Positions 27,611 to 33,240 of a stretch of 33,240 nt of DNA are shown in pieces (the first letter of the stretch is position 1; each line of letters starts with the position of its first letter). A model generated the notes under the pieces. The model saw only the letters and a list, made by a program, of their open reading frames with translations, was not told the origin of the DNA and did no database searches. Source of the DNA: Perkinsus olseni (Eukaryota; Perkinsozoa; Perkinsida); assembly GCA_013115125.1 (NCBI GenBank), contig JABANN010000389.1, forward strand, positions 1-33,240. The letters are read 5' to 3'. The position numbers were made by a program, and so were the translations under genes.

Positions 27611-30600
27611 CTACTTCTCCGTAAGAGCACGATACCCCTCCCAGTCCTTGGGTGCTACACAATCATATGATCTCATAAACTTCAGGAGAACCGCACTTGG
27701 ACCATCTTCATACCCCAACATGTCTTTTGTCTCGGTCAATGTCGAAGCGGCAGCCTCCCACTCACCAGCCTCATAATTCCGATACGCCGTACCAAATTTT
27801 CCGAGGAACGTCGGCGTGAAAATTTTCCGTGCAAGTATGAGGTCTTCATCGTGCTCCCAGGCATCAGCTACGACATATTCTTCGCTCCACTTCTTCTGTT
27901 TTTTCGCTTCCCTCATTCGCCTCAATCTGGACTTATTAATTGTTCTATTGTGGACGCCATGCGGAGGTGTTACGGCCCCAGCTATTCTATTACTCTGTCG
28001 ACGTCCACTGTGTCTCCTCTTCTTTCTTCTCATTCCAGTAACACTGCCATTCGAGCTCGCAAATGAGCCGTGCTTTCGGACAACAGTGCCATTATTGCTA
28101 TCCAGGACTTGAGCTTGCGCGCTGTTCGTCCTGGAAAGCACTCCTCTAAGATGACTATCCATCGTCTCTGAATCAGCTACGGGTAAGGAGAGATAGTCAA
28201 CGTCAATCGTGTACAATCTGACCGGTACCTTGGACCCCTTCACAGTCACATTGTCGATCACTCTACAGTACTTCTGCATGTGACTTGAGCACATATTTTT
28301 TATCAAAACCTCAGAACATAATATATTGGTCTTATACTGTTTAGTCGCAGCAGCCAACCTACTGGCCATATTCACGTTCGGCGACAAATAGCTAGCATCA
28401 ATCTTGAACTCGGACCCGATCGCCCCTTCGATCGCCCAACCAGCGTGCACACCGAAGCCCATCGTCACTCGGTAGTCATCACCCAACCGCTCCAGTAAAC
28501 CGGGATGATGTCTGTATTCCGCGAGGACTGGCGATTTATTAATCGCCACCAATATCTTCACGAAAGACATGACTGACATGTCCGCCAATTTTTGCCGCTT
28601 CGTTTCAACTTTTTTGTTTTCCTGGGACTCGGCGAAGGGCAATCTCCATACCATCAAAAACGCTTCGCCCAGATTTCTGTTAGCAACTCCGTGATACTCG
28701 TCAGCAATGCCATGAACAATCTCGCCGATCTGACGAACGGAAGGGTTTATGATACTAATTCTGTTATTGCGCAAGTATTTTTGGTATTAAACCGTTAAAT
28801 TTAATTCTACGTTATCACCCACATTGATTTGCGTTACACTTTCATGTTTTCTTACCTGGTTGACGAATAACATAATTTTGTCCTGCAAGATTTCCGTAGC
28901 GACATTAAATTGCCGTATATCGCAAAAGCCAATAATGGCTTCCACTCTCGATCCCGAAACCATCGGGTCCACAGCGGCACTATCTCCACCTGAGGAAAAA
29001 CAATGTGCCTTCACGACAGCGTCTTGATAATCTCAACTGCCACGATTTTCTCATCAGGACGCTGAGCTGCCGAAAGGTCAGCAGGGTATCGCACGTATCA
29101 GAAGAATTTCAGCATGGCTTCGTTATCTCCTCGCGCCACACTACGTCACATGACTCGGCAATGATTGGGCGGCGCCGTGAAACACAGTAAGCGTTTCACC
29201 GCGCCCTAATCCGACTGAAGCTTTCCTTTTACATCGAACTGTGCATCGTAAAATCGCCACGTCTCTCAACACAAAGGACGCCGACTAGCGTCATAGTCAT
29301 CACGGTTGAGGCCCCCTAGTATTACCTCGGATATTGTGGCCTATAACTTCAGTACCAGCTTCACCGAACCCTACAGCCAACAGACCGCCAATCTTGATGA
29401 TCGTCTTCTCCAATATAACAGTTTCTAGCGGCTCTCCCCTGCGCAAGCAGTCCGTGGAAAATACTACCATCAACAGCATAATATCATCACTACCTCGCTC
29501 CACCTTTACTCGACGCTTCCGTTATCTTCCTTTTAACTCTCCATCGTGCAACTGGGTTGCTAGCCTTCGAAAACTCATTTTTCAATTTTTCTTTTTCGGC
29601 CATTTCCCGCTTATGCTCGTCATCACCCAGCTTCGTAGCATAGAGAGGATTCCTGACCACACGCCACATCCTATTATCATCGCGCTAGGTAGATAAGCAA
29701 CCTCTACAGTCTTATTTTGTCCATTTTATTAGCCATCCTTTCGATCGGACGTAATACCAAATCATTCGCATCTTTCGAAAAGAACAACGCTCCTCCACCT
29801 GAGAAAGTGAACCCCAGTGCGATCCGAGGGCAGCAAGCTACTACTACCTAATAAAACGCATATGAAAAGAGTTTGAATGATATTCAGTATCGCCGAGGCC
29901 TGCGTGTAAGATCTCTGGTCCATGATGATCTCAAAGTAGTAATGATAATGATCATCCTCCTGCGCGATGTAATTCGTCATGTGGCCGGCAATGTTGGCTT
30001 GGAACAGCGGCAAATATCGGACTCTTTCCGTGAACCGCAGATATTCTTCGGGACAGTATTTAGTAATATTATTTCCATCACCGCTTCTAAAATTGTCATC
30101 AAGTATTATACCATTTTCGTCAGCACAAACTGTGTCCCAAGGGGCAGCTAGCCTTGTGAGGGTTTCCACTGGTATTGTCCCGGTATCTGATCGTGCGGTC
30201 ATAGTAACGCCATCATAATTAAGACACACCCAATAACTCTGTAATGTTTGTATCGCGGGTCCAATCTCGCTCAGCTGAGAAGCTACGCTGAAGCTAAGTG
30301 GCGGATGATAAGAAAAAGACAGCAGATGAAGTATCGAATTCCAGGCGCAAAACCCGGGTGTTGTGTTCTCACCCAGCCAGTTTCTTCACAACCCTAGAAT
30401 TTGCAAAAACGAACGCGCCCTTCGGGCCTTCAAAAACTCTCACATCCAGCCCAGCGTTACTCACTCATAATGTAATCTCCCATAGCACCGCCCGGCTCTA
30501 TGATCCCCGTGGCATTCCCACGAGCGTTATTATCGCTGTTGCTCGTCCTCAGCAGGGTGGGTTGCGGATGACTAAAAAATCGAAAAAATGAAAGAAAAGA

Positions 30601-32444
30601 CAATTTCCGCGCCAATTCGTACTTCAAGCACTCGTCATCATGAGGGCCTGTGTGATGATAGCTCATCCAAAAGTAAAACTGTCGATAACTAAAAATGATT
30701 CATAACGTAAAGATGATTTTTTGGTGATTTTCTCACGTGTGCCCTAGGCACAGATCTCCGTCAGGGCAGGATTGCTCCGCACTATGGGGGTTGTGGTAAT
30801 ACATAAAATTGAGTAGTTCCCTTTCGTAGCCCTCCCTAAAAACTGATGATAAAGAGAACCGCTGTTGTTCATCTTTTTCACCTCATGATATCTTTTATTT
30901 TGGTATCATTGATGGTACCCTCCCTCAGCTGGACGCAGCTGTCAACGTACATACTCCAGGTGCGATATATATTGTCAACAGCGTATCTAATAATAACAAT
31001 AATCCCCTTACAAAATATCTTATGTCGAAGCGTGGGCGCGCCGAGTTGACCCCGTAAAAAGCTCCGGTACGCCCTACGTTAAGTCTTAATACTACTATAT
31101 TTTTCCGATTGCATTCTAAACAACAAAACGGGAGCGTGAACTACCCTATCGATTGGTGAATCGACAAGGCAACGACATGACACGGCAGTCAGAGCACTCG
31201 GCCAGTTGACAGCTGAATTGTAAGCAAATGAAAGCGCTTTCAAATGGTGAGAAAAACTATCCTACTGCCGAGGGTGACCCTCAACTTTGCCAATTACTGA
31301 GACCATTTATTTCAGCTGGAGGAATGGTCAGCAGCAGCAGCAGCAGCCTACAGTCGTCTCACTCTGTGTGTATCGTACAGCCCACCAACGCACGTCACGG
31401 ACGACAGTAAGCTCACGACGAGCTCTCCCTCTAGCGAAGGATCGCAATAAAATCCGTACTGGATTAGCTTCACCTTTGGCCGTCGAAGTAGTGGCACGTT
31501 TTGGGGAAGCGTCATTGACGACGTGGCGACAGAATCCCTGGGCTTACTGCGGACTGGTCGACATATCTTCGAAGTGCCCGTTGACCTCGAACTGCGGTAT
31601 CAGAAACAGCATAGCCAGGACCAGCAGTATAACCTAAGATATCACAACATACGGTTAACAACGTATTTGTAGCATAAAATTACCTTCCTCGTTGTGAGCT
31701 CAGATAGTTTCTTCCCCACCCGACTCTCGTCGCCCATCGCTTCTTCGTCCTCATGCTTGTCATCATTCGATAACACGTCATCTTCGACGGCCACAAGGGC
31801 ATGCAAATGACCTTTTCGTCGCCTATTGGTATTATTATCGGTCTCCGGTTTCCCTTCAGCCGGGCTCGCTGCGCCCTTGCTGTGGCCTTCAGCGGAATCT
31901 TGGGACGCTGTTGACGATCTTCGCATCTTCTGTTGGTGATTGTTGGTTTCAAGCGCGGCCTTGTACAGCTTGATGATCCTCAATAAACGGATCAATCGTA
32001 TGATCCTGACGACCCTTCCCGCCCTCGTGCCGGCCCGACTGGCCCTCCCGGCCCGCGCGACCCTGGCATCGCTGCTACCACCTCCACCACCGAACAAAGC
32101 TTCGGCGACGAATGTTAGATCCAGTATGAGTGATGCTGTGGATAACGAGTCCAGGAAGAAGAAGAAGGACCAGATATACCCTTCTTTGCCGACGGACGCC
32201 GCTGTCACCTGAAACCACCAAAAAAAATTTTCAATCATCATCATGGGGACGGGGAAATTACCTCGATGACGAAGATGACCAAGGAGATCGACGTGAGAAC
32301 GTCGAAGGTCGTATCAGCAGACTGGGAGGTTGAACTGACTCGGATGTCATCACCAAACAACGCGTATATTGTGATAACGGAGGTTATGAACCTGACAGTA
32401 GTAACGACAAAATCGCCGGGGATAAACACCCTGAGAGAAGGTCT
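27611..32444 (-). CDS. Voltage-sensor / class III nucleotide cyclase (5' partial)
   Basis: A membrane signalling enzyme that probably makes cAMP from ATP, of the protist type that couples a channel-like voltage sensor to a cyclase. Phase-consistent exons (gene order): 32262-32444, 31684-32208, 31548-31633, 30737-30835, 30465-30688, an unresolved junction, 29848-30274 (perhaps from about 30288), 29708-29798, 29494-29652, 29326-29438, 28856-28989 and 27611-28729. Domains in order: S1 and S2 (FVVTTVRFITSVITIYALFG; TFDVLTSISLVIFVIEV), S3 (WSFFFFLDSLSTASLILD), arginine-rich S4 (RAGRVVRIIRLIRLLRIIKL), a charged loop, one membrane helix (VILLVLAMLFLIP), a cysteine-containing outer domain (MYYHNPHSAEQSCPDGDLC), a second helix (SAILNIIQTLFICVLL), linker (FFSKDANDLVLRPIERM), then the cyclase: GFCDIRQFNVATEILQ with the first metal Asp, NLGEAFLMVW, GWAIEGAIGSEFKIDASYLS, then PNVNMASRL. 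I see no potassium-channel pore motif. The C-terminus (DGPSAVLLKFMRSYD...GYRALTEK) is complete. The N-terminus upstream of 32444 is not placed. Confidence 0.9.
30836..31547 (-). other. Long intron of the cyclase gene
   Basis: About 712 nt, against 48-55 nt for most other introns of this gene. Its borders are set by the phase-2 join ...TSP(Q) to EGYERELLNFMYY. It contains a short CAG/CTG repeat (about 31331-31347). Plus-strand frames inside (e.g. 31287-31637) look like chance. Confidence 0.75.
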
Positions 32445-33240
32445 CTGACAAACAATTTTCCCATCACTTCAATCGAACTGTGCAAGAGAAACGTCCACGA
32501 GAAATGAGCACATCGGTGAGAGTCTATGAAAGGGGCCCACTGACCACTGGCAGCGGAATCGTTCTGAAGACGCTGTAAATGGGAACCGATCATGGGCAGT
32601 TCATTGAAGGCAGCCGAGCAGGCAGCACTGGAAGCCAGGTCTATTGTCACTGTGAGTGTCGCTGTAGCACAGTGGACTGATACACTAGCCACTATTGAAA
32701 CGAGCATTGGACTAGAAAGTCGCCCTCACAACCAACACGATCTTACGAAAATATGGTATTATCAACCAGCAGGCCACACCAATATTTGATCCTTGCCGTC
32801 AACGATGGACGCTCAATCACAAGTTGAGCCAAGAGCTTCGACCCAGCCGAGGTCCTGAAAGACAGGGTAATGGTCTTTACTGGTGTTTCTGGTAATAGTG
32901 GTACAAGACTGGACGATCATCGTTGCTTTCCCTTCTCTCGTTGCTTGTCTTTGTGATAATGTTAATTTTCGAAGGGGTCCTTGGCGGAGGGTCGAAGATA
33001 ATGATAACGTAATGCTACATGAATGAGCTCAGCGTCAACCTAAGATTCGCCTTGGACCAGCGGGGACGCCGGGAAACGGACAGAACGCGCGATAGCGTTA
33101 GGAAAATGCAAGTTGGCAAGATTCGTCAAGATTGAGCTCGCTCAAACCAAAAAATGGAATATGCTTGCCGGCGCCCGAAACTTACTTCGCGCGCCCGAAA
33201 ATTACTTTCAATGCCCATAAAGTACTTTTGAGTCCCCGCG
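32445..33240. other. Probable 5' part of the cyclase gene, unresolved
   Basis: The voltage-sensor exon begins at 32444, and such proteins have an N-terminal cytoplasmic region, so more exons must lie upstream. A minus-strand frame starting ATG 32707 (MLVSIVASVSVHCATATLTV) is a candidate, but I cannot place its splice sites. The far right end contains two GCGCCCGAAA motifs. Confidence 0.4.

Noticed and set aside
27816-28112. Plus-strand frames inside the cyclase exon
   Set aside because: They are antisense shadows of a well-conserved cyclase exon.
31287-31637. Plus-strand 116-residue frame
   Set aside because: It lies across a cyclase intron and exon in antisense and carries a simple CAG repeat.
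1-33240. CRISPR arrays, bacterial operons, rRNA genes or intact tRNA genes
   Set aside because: I saw no regularly spaced repeats with unique spacers, no ribosome-binding-site operons, no rRNA-like sequence and no complete tRNA fold.

Overview
This is eukaryotic nuclear DNA. The evidence is small GT-AG introns (mostly 45-63 nt) in phase-consistent multi-exon genes, secreted paralog families without bacterial operon structure, and a nucleotide cyclase fused to a voltage-sensor module, an architecture known from alveolates and some other protists. An alveolate, plausibly a perkinsozoan such as Perkinsus, fits best. That assignment is inference, not something read from a marker gene.

Layout. 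Positions 1-9646 are gene-poor. They hold one clear intronless secreted-protein gene (4091-4873), one weak small ORF (536-895) and an unusual density of short perfect palindromes. Positions 9647-12244 hold a multi-exon monoglyceride-lipase-like alpha/beta hydrolase. Positions 13389-16167 hold two tandem members of an unrecognised secreted family, and a third member lies at 20783-21745. Between them, at 17193-18863, is a second hydrolase whose exon lengths match the first one exon for exon; one of its introns contains an assembly gap. Positions 18864-20782 hold repeats, a tRNA-Gly-like 3' fragment and a gene relic. Positions 22706-26219 hold a tandem duplication of a second secreted family on the minus strand: the two copies are nearly identical at both ends and strongly diverged in the middle. 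Positions 27611-32444, and probably beyond, hold a minus-strand voltage-sensor/class III nucleotide cyclase gene that can be reassembled over most of its length.

How the genes relate. Nothing indicates a single pathway. The window looks like a mixture of lineage-specific secreted families expanding by tandem duplication, a duplicated lipid-ester hydrolase, and one conserved signalling gene (membrane-voltage sensing linked to cNMP synthesis). The most unusual signal is not a gene. At least twenty perfect inverted repeats whose arms are separated by exactly one nucleotide lie in the first 6.7 kb, and further examples occur at 19616, 20647 and 27127. One of these is present in one copy of a dispersed repeat and absent from the other, which suggests an active palindrome-forming process.
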